Source: UBA6109 sp964506465 (GTDB lineage Bacteria > Desulfobacterota > Syntrophia > Syntrophales > UBA6109). From it: a stretch of DNA of 40,150 nucleotides. Of the stretch, positions 23,132 to 31,125 are shown one piece after another. The position numbers and the translations under genes are program-made. The stretch covers positions 1-40,150 of the forward strand of contig CAZDLM010000022.1 of NCBI GenBank assembly GCA_964506465.1. Reading direction: 5' to 3'. The notes under the pieces were generated by a model. It ran no database searches, was not told the origin of the DNA, and worked only from the letters and a program-made list of their open reading frames with translations. The first letter of the stretch is position 1, and the number at the start of each line of letters is the position of its first letter.

Positions 23132-24523
23132 TTACGGCACCAGCCCAAGATATTGCCAGTACGGAACGCTCAGAAGCCCGGCGACGATCGTGATGATGCA
23201 GTAAGCGATGCTGAAAGGGATCATCTGCCGGTGCGTCACCATCTTCCCATCCACGGCGTAATAAGACGTCAGAAAGCTGGAGTTCTGATAGAAGGCGATC
23301 CATACGTTGGTGGACACGAAAACAAGAAAACCGATGACCCAGGGATTGATGCCCGCCTTGACGGCCAGGGGCGTGAGGACGACCGTGAAGATGGCTATCG
23401 TCGCCACGAAAGAAACCAGCAGGAAACGAATCGCGAAGACCGTGACGCTCAATACGATGACGAGGAGATAGGGGTTGGACATGATGGGGGAAATCATCGG
23501 GCTGCAGACCCGCGCGATCCATTGATCGATATTCAGGGCGGTGAGGACGGTGCCCAGATTGATGATTGCTCCGATGAAGATCAGGCTGTCCCATCCCACG
23601 CCTGAACGAAAATCCGCTCGGTCCAAAACCCCGGACGCCAGCAGTGCGACAAGTCCAGTCACCGCCACGAGGGTCGCATTGACGCCGTGCAACGGTTCCG
23701 TCATCCAGAAGAGCAGGGCCGCGAGCAGGACCGTCGCGGTCGTCTTTTCATGGCGGCTCATGGGGCCGAGAGCTGTCAGTTGCGCGACGATCTCTCCCGC
23801 CGTGAGGGTGCTTTTCCCCTTCGGCGTGTACAGAAAAAGAAGGGCCAGATACATCCCCGCCAGCGCGGTGACGCTCCAGACCATGCCGCCGGCGAGCCAA
23901 TAGGTCCAACTGAACCGGGCTTGAATGTCAACGGGCAACAGGCCCAGGATCATATACCCGCTGACGGCCCCGCTGAGAAATATCGGACCGGTCACGACAA
24001 ACCCGAGATACATTGCCGCGAACAGGCCCGCGGCTCCGAGGCTCTTCCTTGCGTAGCCCATGGCGTCGCTGATGCCCTGGCTGATAGGCGCCATGATGGC
24101 GGCCTTCGCCGTCATGCTCGGGATCAGGGGGGTTATCAGGATCCCCCCGAGAATGAGGGCCGTCACCTGGCCGTTGAAAGTCGCGGGAAAGATCTTCATC
24201 ATCCCCAGGGACAGCCTGTTGAGGAGGCCGCTCTTCGACATGGCGCACCCCATCCCCAGCGCGCCGACGAGAAGCCACCACGTCCGTTCGGAAAAGCTCG
24301 CAAAAGCCGTCTTGAAGGGGACGCATTGAAACAGGGCCAGCGCGGCGCACATGGCGATGGCGACGGCATAGTCAGGCGCGACCTCAAATATCCAGCAGGT
24401 CACGGCCCATGCAATAATCCCGAGACCCCACATGGCCTGCGGAGTCAGGCCGTCGGGCGGTGTTATCGCGGACACCGCGATTCCCACGACAACCGACGAG
24501 ACTCCTCCGATTTTCTGCTTCAT
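23132..24523 (-). CDS. DASS/SLC13-type anion symporter
   Basis: A 463-residue polytopic membrane protein with about 11-12 hydrophobic segments. ATG 24523 starts MKQKIGGVSSVVVGI and avoids a long non-hydrophobic extension. Features of the divalent anion:sodium symporter family are visible: FSERTWWLLVGALGMGCAMS near residue 80, the LITPLIPSMTAKAAIMAPI segment near 130 (one of the paired substrate/Na+ loops) and SLIFIGAIINLGTVL in the second half. Family members import dicarboxylates, tricarboxylates or sulfate with Na+. The particular substrate cannot be assigned. It is leftward, convergent with the DUF2726 gene, and 190 bp downstream of the deoxyhypusine-synthase-like gene. Confidence 0.85.
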   Translation of the reverse strand: MKQKIGGVSSVVVGIAVSAITPPDGLTPQAMWGLGIIAWAVTCWIFEVAPDYAVAIAMCAALALFQCVPFKTAFASFSERTWWLLVGALGMGCAMSKSGLLNRLSLGMMKIFPATFNGQVTALILGGILITPLIPSMTAKAAIMAPISQGISDAMGYARKSLGAAGLFAAMYLGFVVTGPIFLSGAVSGYMILGLLPVDIQARFSWTYWLAGGMVWSVTALAGMYLALLFLYTPKGKSTLTAGEIVAQLTALGPMSRHEKTTATVLLAALLFWMTEPLHGVNATLVAVTGLVALLASGVLDRADFRSGVGWDSLIFIGAIINLGTVLTALNIDQWIARVCSPMISPIMSNPYLLVIVLSVTVFAIRFLLVSFVATIAIFTVVLTPLAVKAGINPWVIGFLVFVSTNVWIAFYQNSSFLTSYYAVDGKMVTHRQMIPFSIAYCIITIVAGLLSVPYWQYLGLVP

Positions 24524-24713
24524 GGATGCGATGTCGAAATTCCCTTTCGTAGGATTCGTTTTGCATTCCGCCGGCACGGCAGCATAACAGGTGCAGTGTG
24601 AGGCAATAGGCCGATTGCTTCTCCGGCAGCGATCATCGCGGACATGGAACAGGCGATTGGGGGTGAAATGATCGCGGGCGGGGATGGAGGCGCCGGCGGA
24701 CCGACCGGATCGG

Positions 24714-25733
24714 CTAATCGCCGAAGATCGTTGAGAACCGCCGCCGCTTGCGCTTTTTCCAGTTTCCCCCGTGATAGACATAGCTGGCGATCAGCGGGAG
24801 AACCGAAGTCGCTTCCGCGTAGACCATCTGCTCGCAGGTCATGTCCACCTTGCCCCAGGAATTGGCTTCGCGGAGCGTCGAACTGGAGCAGGCGCCGTCG
24901 CGGACGTCGGCCACCGTGATCTGCACGGCGTACTTGTGCATGGGGATGTTCTTCCCGAGAATCTCCGCGCAGACGACCGTATCCTGCGCGAAATTCTTGG
25001 GCACGCCCCCGCCGATCATCAGGAGACCCGTGGTCCGGGCTTTGATCTTGATCTCCGTCAGTTCGCGGAAGTCCTTCACGGAATCGATGCTCAGGTGCTT
25101 GCGAGGGTGTTTTTCCTGATGGAGGACCAGGCCGAATCCGGCGCTGCTGTCAGAGAACGCGGGGCAGAAGATCGGGACGTCGTGTTCGAAAGCGGTCTGC
25201 ACGAGGGAGCCGGGCTTGCGTGCCTTCTTGACGAGGTAACGGCCCATTTCGCGGATGAATTCCCGCGAGGAATGGGGCCGGGGCGGAAGGGCGTCGGCGA
25301 TCGCCATGACGGCGCGGTCGCAGGCCTGGAGCTCCTCCTCGTCGATGTACGTGTCGTAGATCCGGTCGATGTAGAGCTTTCTCAGGATCCGGTCGTCCAC
25401 GTGCGGCGTCCCCTGGTAGTGCCGGAATCCCAGGGCTTCGAAGAAGTCCATGTCCACGATCGAGGCGCCCGTCGAGACGATGGCGTCCACCATGTTGTAG
25501 CGGATGAGGTCCGCGTAGAGTTTCATGCAGCCGGCCGCGCTCGTGCTGCCGGCGATCGTCAGGATGACGGAGCAGCGGGGATCGGCGACCATCCTGTCGA
25601 AAAGGTCCGCGGCCTTCGCGAGGTCGCGGGCCGTGAACGACATCTCCTTCATGGCCCGGACGACCGCGGTCGCGTCAAAGGATGCGATGTCGATATGTTC
25701 CACGGGGTGTTTCAAAAAATCTTTCTTTTTCAT
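24714..25733 (-). CDS. Deoxyhypusine synthase family protein (bacterial DHS-like)
   Basis: A 339-residue protein from ATG 25733 (AAAGGCG upstream). It follows deoxyhypusine synthase along its length: SVILTIAGSTSAAGCMKLYA, VDAIVSTGASIVDMDFFEAL, IFCPAFSDSSAGFG, MIGGGVPKN near 240 and NSWGKVDMTCEQMVYAEATS with Lys295, the counterpart of the active-site lysine of the eukaryotic enzyme. The NAD-binding region and the active lysine are therefore retained. Bacteria lack eIF5A; known bacterial homologues act on polyamines (homospermidine-type) or have no known role, so a polyamine aminobutyl transfer is the likeliest guess. A good promoter precedes it. Confidence 0.88.
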   Translation of the reverse strand: MKKKDFLKHPVEHIDIASFDATAVVRAMKEMSFTARDLAKAADLFDRMVADPRCSVILTIAGSTSAAGCMKLYADLIRYNMVDAIVSTGASIVDMDFFEALGFRHYQGTPHVDDRILRKLYIDRIYDTYIDEEELQACDRAVMAIADALPPRPHSSREFIREMGRYLVKKARKPGSLVQTAFEHDVPIFCPAFSDSSAGFGLVLHQEKHPRKHLSIDSVKDFRELTEIKIKARTTGLLMIGGGVPKNFAQDTVVCAEILGKNIPMHKYAVQITVADVRDGACSSSTLREANSWGKVDMTCEQMVYAEATSVLPLIASYVYHGGNWKKRKRRRFSTIFGD

Positions 25734-25764
25734 GTCGGTGCGCCTTTCGAAATTCGATGGAATT

Positions 25765-25793
25765 TTCTTAGCCCACCGCCCGGCAATTGTCAA
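25765..25793 (-). promoter_or_regulatory. Promoter for the DHS-like gene
   Basis: On the minus strand, TTGACA (25793-25788) and TAAGAA (25770-25765) with 17-bp spacing, about 30 bp upstream of ATG 25733. Confidence 0.65.
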
Positions 25794-25878
25794 CGAATGG
25801 GCGGGGCCCGTCGGCGGAAAAAGCTCCTTGTCAGCCGGTGCGATATCTGGTAGTGCGCAGAAAGCAACGGAATCGATT

Positions 25879-27258
25879 ATGAAAGAAATTCTAACCGTTA
25901 CCGAGCTTACGGAAAAAATCCGCGATCTTCTGGAATCGGGGTTCGACGTCGTGCAGGTGGAGGGCGAGGTCTCGAATCTGCGGCGCCCGGGATCGGGCCA
26001 TATCTATTTCACGCTCAAGGACGACAAGAGCTCCATCCGCGCCGTTCTGTTCCGGCCGCGCTTCCCCTCCTTCCGCCGGGCGGGCGTCGCGCCGCTTCCG
26101 GCGTTCGAACTGGAAGAGGGCATGCGGATCGTGTGCAGCGGAAGGCTGGGGGTGTACCAGGCGCGGGGCGAGTACCAATTGATTGTCGAAAGGGTCGAGC
26201 CTCAAGGCCTTGGCGCGCTGCAGAAGGCCTTCGAACAGCTCAAGGCGAGGCTTGCCGCCGAGGGGCTTTTCGACGCCGGGAAAAAGAAGCCCATTCCGTT
26301 TCTGCCGGCCCGGATCGGCGTCGTCACGTCGCCCACGGGGGCCGTGATCCGGGACATCCTCACGGTGACGCGAAGACGTTTCTCGTCCGTCGATATCCTG
26401 GTCGCGCCCGTGCGCGTGCAGGGACCGGAGGCCCCGCGGGAAATCGCGGCCGCGCTGCGGCTTCTGCAGGCAGTGGAAAACATCGACGTGATCATCGTCG
26501 CCCGGGGCGGAGGATCCCTGGAGGACCTGGCGCCCTTCAACGATGAGGCCGTGGCGCGGGCGATCTTCGCCTGTCCCGTCCCGGTCATCTCGGCCGTCGG
26601 CCACGAGACCGATTTCACGATCGCCGATTTCGTCGCCGATCTGCGGGCGCCGACGCCGTCGGCCGCGGCGGAACTTGCCGTTCCGTCACGCCTGGAGCTT
26701 GCCGGTCTCCTGAAGACGCTTCGCCGCCGCCTGGAGCTTGCCGATCGCCGGCGCCGGCAGACCTTTGCAGATCGTCTCGATTTCATCCGGGAACGCCTCC
26801 GGGATCCCAAGCGGCGGATTGCGGAGATCCGCATCGCCCTCGACGGATCCCTGGAGAGGATGCGCCGGCTGGCGGGGCGCTGCCTGGAGACGTCGCGGCG
26901 GAACCTGGGGGAGGCGGAACTCCGTCTCCGCCATCGACACCCCGCCGGGCGGATCGGGGACGGGAGAATCGCCCTTGAGCATCAGAAAAGGAATATGGTA
27001 AGCGAGGTCCTTCGCGCTCTGGAGAGAAGCAGGAACACGGCGGACGGGCTATCCGCGCTCCTGCAGTCGTTGAGCCCGCTGGCGATCCTGAACCGGGGAT
27101 ACGCCGTCGCACGGACCGTCCCCGAAGGACGGATACTGCGCCGCCCGGGAGACGCCGGTATCGGCAGCGAAGTGGACGTCCGGCTTGCCGAAGGCGGACT
27201 GCGGGCGACCGTAAAGGAACTCTACGAGGAGTCGGACCATGGCCAAGGAAAAGTTTGA
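25879..27258 (+). CDS. xseA: Exodeoxyribonuclease VII large subunit
   Basis: A 459-residue protein from ATG 25879, of usual XseA length. The N-terminal OB-fold (VVQVEGEVSNLRRPGSGHIY, FTLKDDKSSIRAVLF) binds DNA. The catalytic core has IGVVTSPTGAVIRDILTVTR, VIIVARGGGSLEDLAPFNDE and VPVISAVGHETDFTIADFVA with APTPSAAAELAVP, all hallmark motifs. A charged coiled-coil segment follows (about 300-400) and NRGYAVAR closes the family pattern. With XseB it degrades single-stranded DNA to oligonucleotides in repair. It overlaps xseB by 20 bp, so translation is coupled. It begins the long rightward block. Confidence 0.95.
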   Translation: MKEILTVTELTEKIRDLLESGFDVVQVEGEVSNLRRPGSGHIYFTLKDDKSSIRAVLFRPRFPSFRRAGVAPLPAFELEEGMRIVCSGRLGVYQARGEYQLIVERVEPQGLGALQKAFEQLKARLAAEGLFDAGKKKPIPFLPARIGVVTSPTGAVIRDILTVTRRRFSSVDILVAPVRVQGPEAPREIAAALRLLQAVENIDVIIVARGGGSLEDLAPFNDEAVARAIFACPVPVISAVGHETDFTIADFVADLRAPTPSAAAELAVPSRLELAGLLKTLRRRLELADRRRRQTFADRLDFIRERLRDPKRRIAEIRIALDGSLERMRRLAGRCLETSRRNLGEAELRLRHRHPAGRIGDGRIALEHQKRNMVSEVLRALERSRNTADGLSALLQSLSPLAILNRGYAVARTVPEGRILRRPGDAGIGSEVDVRLAEGGLRATVKELYEESDHGQGKV

Positions 27259-27472
27259 AGACGCGCTCGCGAAACTCGAGGACATCGTCAAGAAGATGGA
27301 AAGCGGGGACCTGAGCCTCGAAGATTCGCTGAAGTCCTTCGAGGAGGGGATCCGCCTGGTCCGGGTCTGTTCCCGCAAACTGGACGAGGCCCAGCGGCGC
27401 GTGGAGCTGCTGCTGCAGGAAGAGGGGGAGCCGGTCGCGAAGCCCTATCGGGAGGAAAACAGTGAAGAATGA
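27239..27472 (+). CDS. xseB: Exodeoxyribonuclease VII small subunit
   Basis: A 77-residue helical protein: KFEDALAKLEDIVKKMESGD, LSLEDSLKSFEEGIRLVR and CSRKLDEAQRRVELLL match the short XseB family nearly end to end. It binds the coiled-coil arms of XseA in several copies. Its ATG at 27239 lies inside the end of xseA, and its own end overlaps the start of the prenyltransferase gene by 11 bp, an unusually tight arrangement. Confidence 0.95.
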   Translation: MAKEKFEDALAKLEDIVKKMESGDLSLEDSLKSFEEGIRLVRVCSRKLDEAQRRVELLLQEEGEPVAKPYREENSEE

Positions 27473-28370
27473 GGCGGACGCGCCCCTGAAGGCCTACCTT
27501 GCGGAACGGAAGCGTCGGGTTGATGAGGCCCTGGACCGATGCCTGCCGACGGAGGATTTCTTTCCCCCTGCGATCTTCCAGGCGATGCGGTACAGCCTGT
27601 TCGCCGGCGGCAAGCGTTTGCGGCCCATCCTCTGCATGGCGGCGGCCGAGGCGGTCGGAGGAGAAGCCGATCCCGTTCTGCCGGCGGCCTGCGCCCTGGA
27701 AATGATCCATACCTATTCCCTCATCCACGACGATCTGCCGGCCATGGACGACGACGATTTCCGCCGGGGGAAGCCGACTTGCCACAAGGTCTTCGGCGAA
27801 AACATCGCGATCCTGGCGGGGGACGCCCTCCTCACGGAAGCGTTTCATCTCCTGGCGGGCCGGGAACTGGCGGAGCGCGTTCCGGACAGTGCCCTGGTCG
27901 CAGCGGTGCGGCTCGTCGCGGAGGCCGCCGGATTTTCCGGGATGGTGGGCGGCCAGGTGGTCGACGTTCTCTCCGAAGGGAAACCGGCCGATGCGGACAC
28001 GCTCCAGTACATTCACAGCCGCAAGACCGGCGCCATGATCGTCGCTTCGGTGAAGCTCGGGGCAATCCTCGCGGGCGCCGGGGAGGAGCAGCTTGCCGCC
28101 CTCGCCTCCTACGGCGGACGCGCGGGCCTGGCCTTCCAGATCGCCGACGACATTCTGAATATCGAGGGGGATCGGGAGCTTCTCGGAAAGGACACGGGCA
28201 GCGACGCCTGCCGCCGGAAGATGACCTATCCCGGCCTTCTGGGCCTCGATGCGGCGAGAGACAAGGCGCGGGAACTGGTGGATTCGGCCGTGGAAGATCT
28301 TGCCGGATTCGATGAGCGGGCGGATCCTCTGCGGAAGATCGCGCGGTATATATTGGAGAGGAAGTCATAG
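27462..28370 (+). CDS. ispA: Polyprenyl (farnesyl/geranyl) diphosphate synthase
   Basis: A 302-residue class I (E)-prenyltransferase from GTG 27462. It carries FAGGKRLRP near residue 48, the first Asp-rich motif DDLPAMDDDD (90-99), a GQVVDVLSEG segment and the second motif QIADDILNIEGD (Asp229/230). The two extra residues between the first Asps of FARM (D-D-x2-x2-D form) are typical of bacterial short-chain enzymes of the IspA type. It condenses IPP with DMAPP/GPP. Its position between xseB and dxs is the order seen in many proteobacteria. Whether the product is GPP, FPP or GGPP cannot be fixed from sequence. Confidence 0.93.
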   Translation: MKNEADAPLKAYLAERKRRVDEALDRCLPTEDFFPPAIFQAMRYSLFAGGKRLRPILCMAAAEAVGGEADPVLPAACALEMIHTYSLIHDDLPAMDDDDFRRGKPTCHKVFGENIAILAGDALLTEAFHLLAGRELAERVPDSALVAAVRLVAEAAGFSGMVGGQVVDVLSEGKPADADTLQYIHSRKTGAMIVASVKLGAILAGAGEEQLAALASYGGRAGLAFQIADDILNIEGDRELLGKDTGSDACRRKMTYPGLLGLDAARDKARELVDSAVEDLAGFDERADPLRKIARYILERKS

Positions 28371-28441
28371 CCGGCCGGGCTGTTGAGCCCCCCGGCAGCG
28401 GGGCCATGCGGCGGCGTCCCCGGCTGATGCGAGTCCAACGT

Positions 28442-30394
28442 ATGAACGAACAAGATAACGGCCGGGACAGGCCTGTGAAACGCCCCGGCATCCTCGACGG
28501 CATTCAGGAGCCGGAAGATCTGCGGAAGCTGGACATCGCTTCGCTGCAGCGCCTTGCCGACGAAATCCGGGAAGAGATCATCGGCACCGTTTCTCGCTGC
28601 GGCGGCCACCTGGCTTCGTCCCTCGGAACGGTGGAGCTGACGCTTGCCCTCCACTACGTCTTCGATACGCCGACGGACAAGCTGATCTGGGATGTCGGCC
28701 ACCAGGCCTACGCGCACAAGCTGATTACGGGGAGGAAGGACCGCTTCCATTCCCTGCGCCGGCGGGGGGGGCTGAGCGGATTCCCGCGCCGGGCGGAGAG
28801 CGTCTACGATGTTTTCGGCGTCGGCCACAGCGGCACCTCGATCTCGGCGGCAAGCGGGCTGGCGGAGGCGCGCTGTCTGCAGGGGGAGAAATACAAGATC
28901 ATCGCCGTGATCGGCGACGGTTCCCTGACGTCGGGCATGTCCTTTGAAGCCCTAAACTGGGTCGGCGACCGGAAGAAGGATCTGATCATTGTCCTCAACG
29001 ACAACGAGATGTCCATCTCCCCCAACGTCGGCGCCCTGTCGTCCTACTTGAACCGCGTGCTGACGGGCCACACGGTGACGAAGGTCCGCCGGGAGATCAA
29101 GGGGTTTCTCAAGTCCATCCCCGCGATCGGCGAGCAGGTCATGAAATTCACCCAGCAGATGGAAGAATCCCTGAAGAATCTGGTCATACCCGGCGCCATC
29201 TTCGAGGAACTCGGTTTCATGTACGTGGGGCCGCTCGAGGGACACCGCATCGACAACCTGATCAAGAATCTCCGGAACATCAGGGAACTGCACTCGCCCG
29301 TGCTGGTGCACGTCATCACGAAGAAGGGCAAGGGGTACCAGTTCTCCGAGGCCGACCCGCTCCGTTTCCACGGGATCGCCCCGTTCGATGTCGAGACGGG
29401 AGAGACTGTGTCCGCGAACGCGGCGCCTCAGCCGCCGAGCTACACCAAGATCTTCGGCCGCACCATTGTGAAGCTTGCGCGGATGGACCCCAGGATCGTG
29501 GCGGTCACGGCCGCCATGTGCGAGGGGACCGGGCTGGACGCCTTCGCGAAGGAGTTTCCGTCCCGCTTCTACGATGTGGGCATCGCCGAACAGCACGCGG
29601 TCACCTTCGCCGCCGGGCTTGCCACGGAGGGCATGATCCCCGTAGTCGCCATCTACTCCACGTTCCTGCAGCGCGCCTACGACCAGATCATCCACGATGT
29701 CTGCCTTCAGAAGCTGCCGATCGTCCTGGCGCTGGATCGCGCGGGATTCGTCGGCGCCGACGGTCCTACGCATCACGGCGCCTTTGACCTCTCTTTCCTG
29801 CGCGCCGTCCCGAATCTGGCGGTGATGGTCCCCAAGGACGAAAACGAACTGCAGCACATGCTCCGGACCGCCGTTTTCTGCGGTCAACCCGTTGCGATCC
29901 GTTATCCGCGCGGGGCGGGCGTCGGGATCGCTTTGGATGACGCACCCCGTTCGCTCGAAATGGGCCGGGGCGAGATTCTGCTGGAAGGAAGCGATCTGGC
30001 GATCTTCGCTGTCGGACCGTGCGTGTATGCCGCGTTGTCCGCGGCGCACCGGCTGCGCCGGGAGGGTGTAACGGTTCAGGTCGTCAATGCGCGCTTCGTC
30101 AAGCCCCTGGACGAGGAGCTGCTGTGCGATGCGGCCTCCGCCGTCCGCCGCGTGATTACCGTCGAGGAAAATGCCCTCATGGGCGGTTTCGGAAGCGCCG
30201 TTCTCGAGCTTTTCGAACGCGCCGGCCTGCGGGACATCGCGGTCAAGCGCCTCGGCATCCGGGATGAATTCGCCGAACACGCCACACAGAAGGAACAGCG
30301 GAACATCCACGGGATCGACGAGGACGGCATCCTGCGCGCGGCCGGGGAGCTTTTGGGGACGTCATGGGCGGGAAACCCGGGAAAATCCGTTTAG
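28442..30394 (+). CDS. dxs: 1-deoxy-D-xylulose-5-phosphate synthase
   Basis: A 650-residue protein from ATG 28442; an in-frame ATG at 28406 would add 12 Arg-rich residues without a better ribosome-binding site. The TPP-dependent core is clear: HLASSLGTVELTLALHYVF, WDVGHQAYAHKLITGR, GDGSLTSGMSFEALN with NDNEMSIS (the GDG-N TPP motif). The transketolase-like second half has DVGIAEQHAVTFAAGLA with the catalytic Glu, DRAGFVGADGPTHHGAFDLS and VAIRYPRGAG. It makes DXP from pyruvate and glyceraldehyde-3-phosphate, the first step of the MEP isoprenoid pathway, whose last step (IspH) lies two genes downstream. It overlaps tlyA by 31 bp. Confidence 0.95.
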   Translation: MNEQDNGRDRPVKRPGILDGIQEPEDLRKLDIASLQRLADEIREEIIGTVSRCGGHLASSLGTVELTLALHYVFDTPTDKLIWDVGHQAYAHKLITGRKDRFHSLRRRGGLSGFPRRAESVYDVFGVGHSGTSISAASGLAEARCLQGEKYKIIAVIGDGSLTSGMSFEALNWVGDRKKDLIIVLNDNEMSISPNVGALSSYLNRVLTGHTVTKVRREIKGFLKSIPAIGEQVMKFTQQMEESLKNLVIPGAIFEELGFMYVGPLEGHRIDNLIKNLRNIRELHSPVLVHVITKKGKGYQFSEADPLRFHGIAPFDVETGETVSANAAPQPPSYTKIFGRTIVKLARMDPRIVAVTAAMCEGTGLDAFAKEFPSRFYDVGIAEQHAVTFAAGLATEGMIPVVAIYSTFLQRAYDQIIHDVCLQKLPIVLALDRAGFVGADGPTHHGAFDLSFLRAVPNLAVMVPKDENELQHMLRTAVFCGQPVAIRYPRGAGVGIALDDAPRSLEMGRGEILLEGSDLAIFAVGPCVYAALSAAHRLRREGVTVQVVNARFVKPLDEELLCDAASAVRRVITVEENALMGGFGSAVLELFERAGLRDIAVKRLGIRDEFAEHATQKEQRNIHGIDEDGILRAAGELLGTSWAGNPGKSV

Positions 30395-31125
30395 ACAGAC
30401 TGCTGGTGGAAAGGGGCATGGCGCCGACGCGGGAAAAGGCGCAGGCCCTGGTCCTGTCGGGAGCCGTCCTGATCGACGGGGTCCCCGTCGACAAGGCGGG
30501 GGCGCTTGTCGCAGCCGGAGCGGCGGTTCGTCTCCGCGGGGAAGACCATCCCTATGTCAGCCGGGGCGGCGTGAAGCTCAAGGGGGCGCTCGATGCCTTC
30601 GGTCTCGACGTCCGCGGCCGGGTCGCGCTCGACGTCGGGGCTTCGACGGGCGGTTTCACCGACTGCCTGCTTCAGGAAGGGGTTTCCAAGGTCTACGCCA
30701 TCGATGTCGCCTATGGGCAACTGGCCTGGAAACTCCGTCAGGACGCCCGCGTCGTCCCCATCGAGCGCACCAATATCCGGAATTTCGACGGCAGTCTCCT
30801 CGCGGAAGACGTCGACCTTGTGACGATCGACGTCTCGTTCATCTCGCTCCGCCGGGTTCTTCCGGCCGTTCTGAACCTCCTGTGCGGGGATGCGATCCTG
30901 CTGCTGCTCGTCAAGCCCCAGTTCGAAGTGGCGAAGGGCGATGTCGGTGAGGGAGGGGTCGTGCGAGATCCGGAGAAACAGGAAGCGGTCCTGCGCGGCA
31001 TCGAGCAGGCATGCCGGGATGCCGGACTGGAAGTCCTGGGGACCTGCGAATCGCCCATCCAGGGGCCCGCCGGGAACCGGGAATTTTTTGTCTGTGCGAA
31101 AAAGGGAGAGGGCCGGAACCGATGA
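30364..31125 (+). CDS. tlyA: TlyA-family rRNA 2'-O-methyltransferase
   Basis: A 253-residue protein. ATG 30364 lies within the end of dxs. The N-terminal S4 RNA-binding domain (IRLDRLLVERGMAPTREKAQ, VLIDGVPVDKAGALV) is followed by YVSRGGVKLKGALDAFGLDV and a FtsJ-type SAM domain: VALDVGASTGGFTDCLLQEG (motif I), VYAIDVAYGQL, VTIDVSFISL and LVKPQFEVAKG. These are the landmark segments of TlyA, which methylates rRNA in the ribosome (16S/23S cytidine in mycobacteria). It is also annotated as haemolysin A, a misnomer. It sits in the dxs-tlyA-ispH order seen in relatives. Its stop codon overlaps the ATG of the next gene. Confidence 0.92.
   Translation: MGGKPGKIRLDRLLVERGMAPTREKAQALVLSGAVLIDGVPVDKAGALVAAGAAVRLRGEDHPYVSRGGVKLKGALDAFGLDVRGRVALDVGASTGGFTDCLLQEGVSKVYAIDVAYGQLAWKLRQDARVVPIERTNIRNFDGSLLAEDVDLVTIDVSFISLRRVLPAVLNLLCGDAILLLLVKPQFEVAKGDVGEGGVVRDPEKQEAVLRGIEQACRDAGLEVLGTCESPIQGPAGNREFFVCAKKGEGRNR

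Noticed and set aside
28952..30310. A 452-codon minus-strand frame inside dxs
   Set aside because: It lies opposite conserved dxs motifs and shows no ribosome-binding site or recognisable fold; open only because of GC-rich codon bias.
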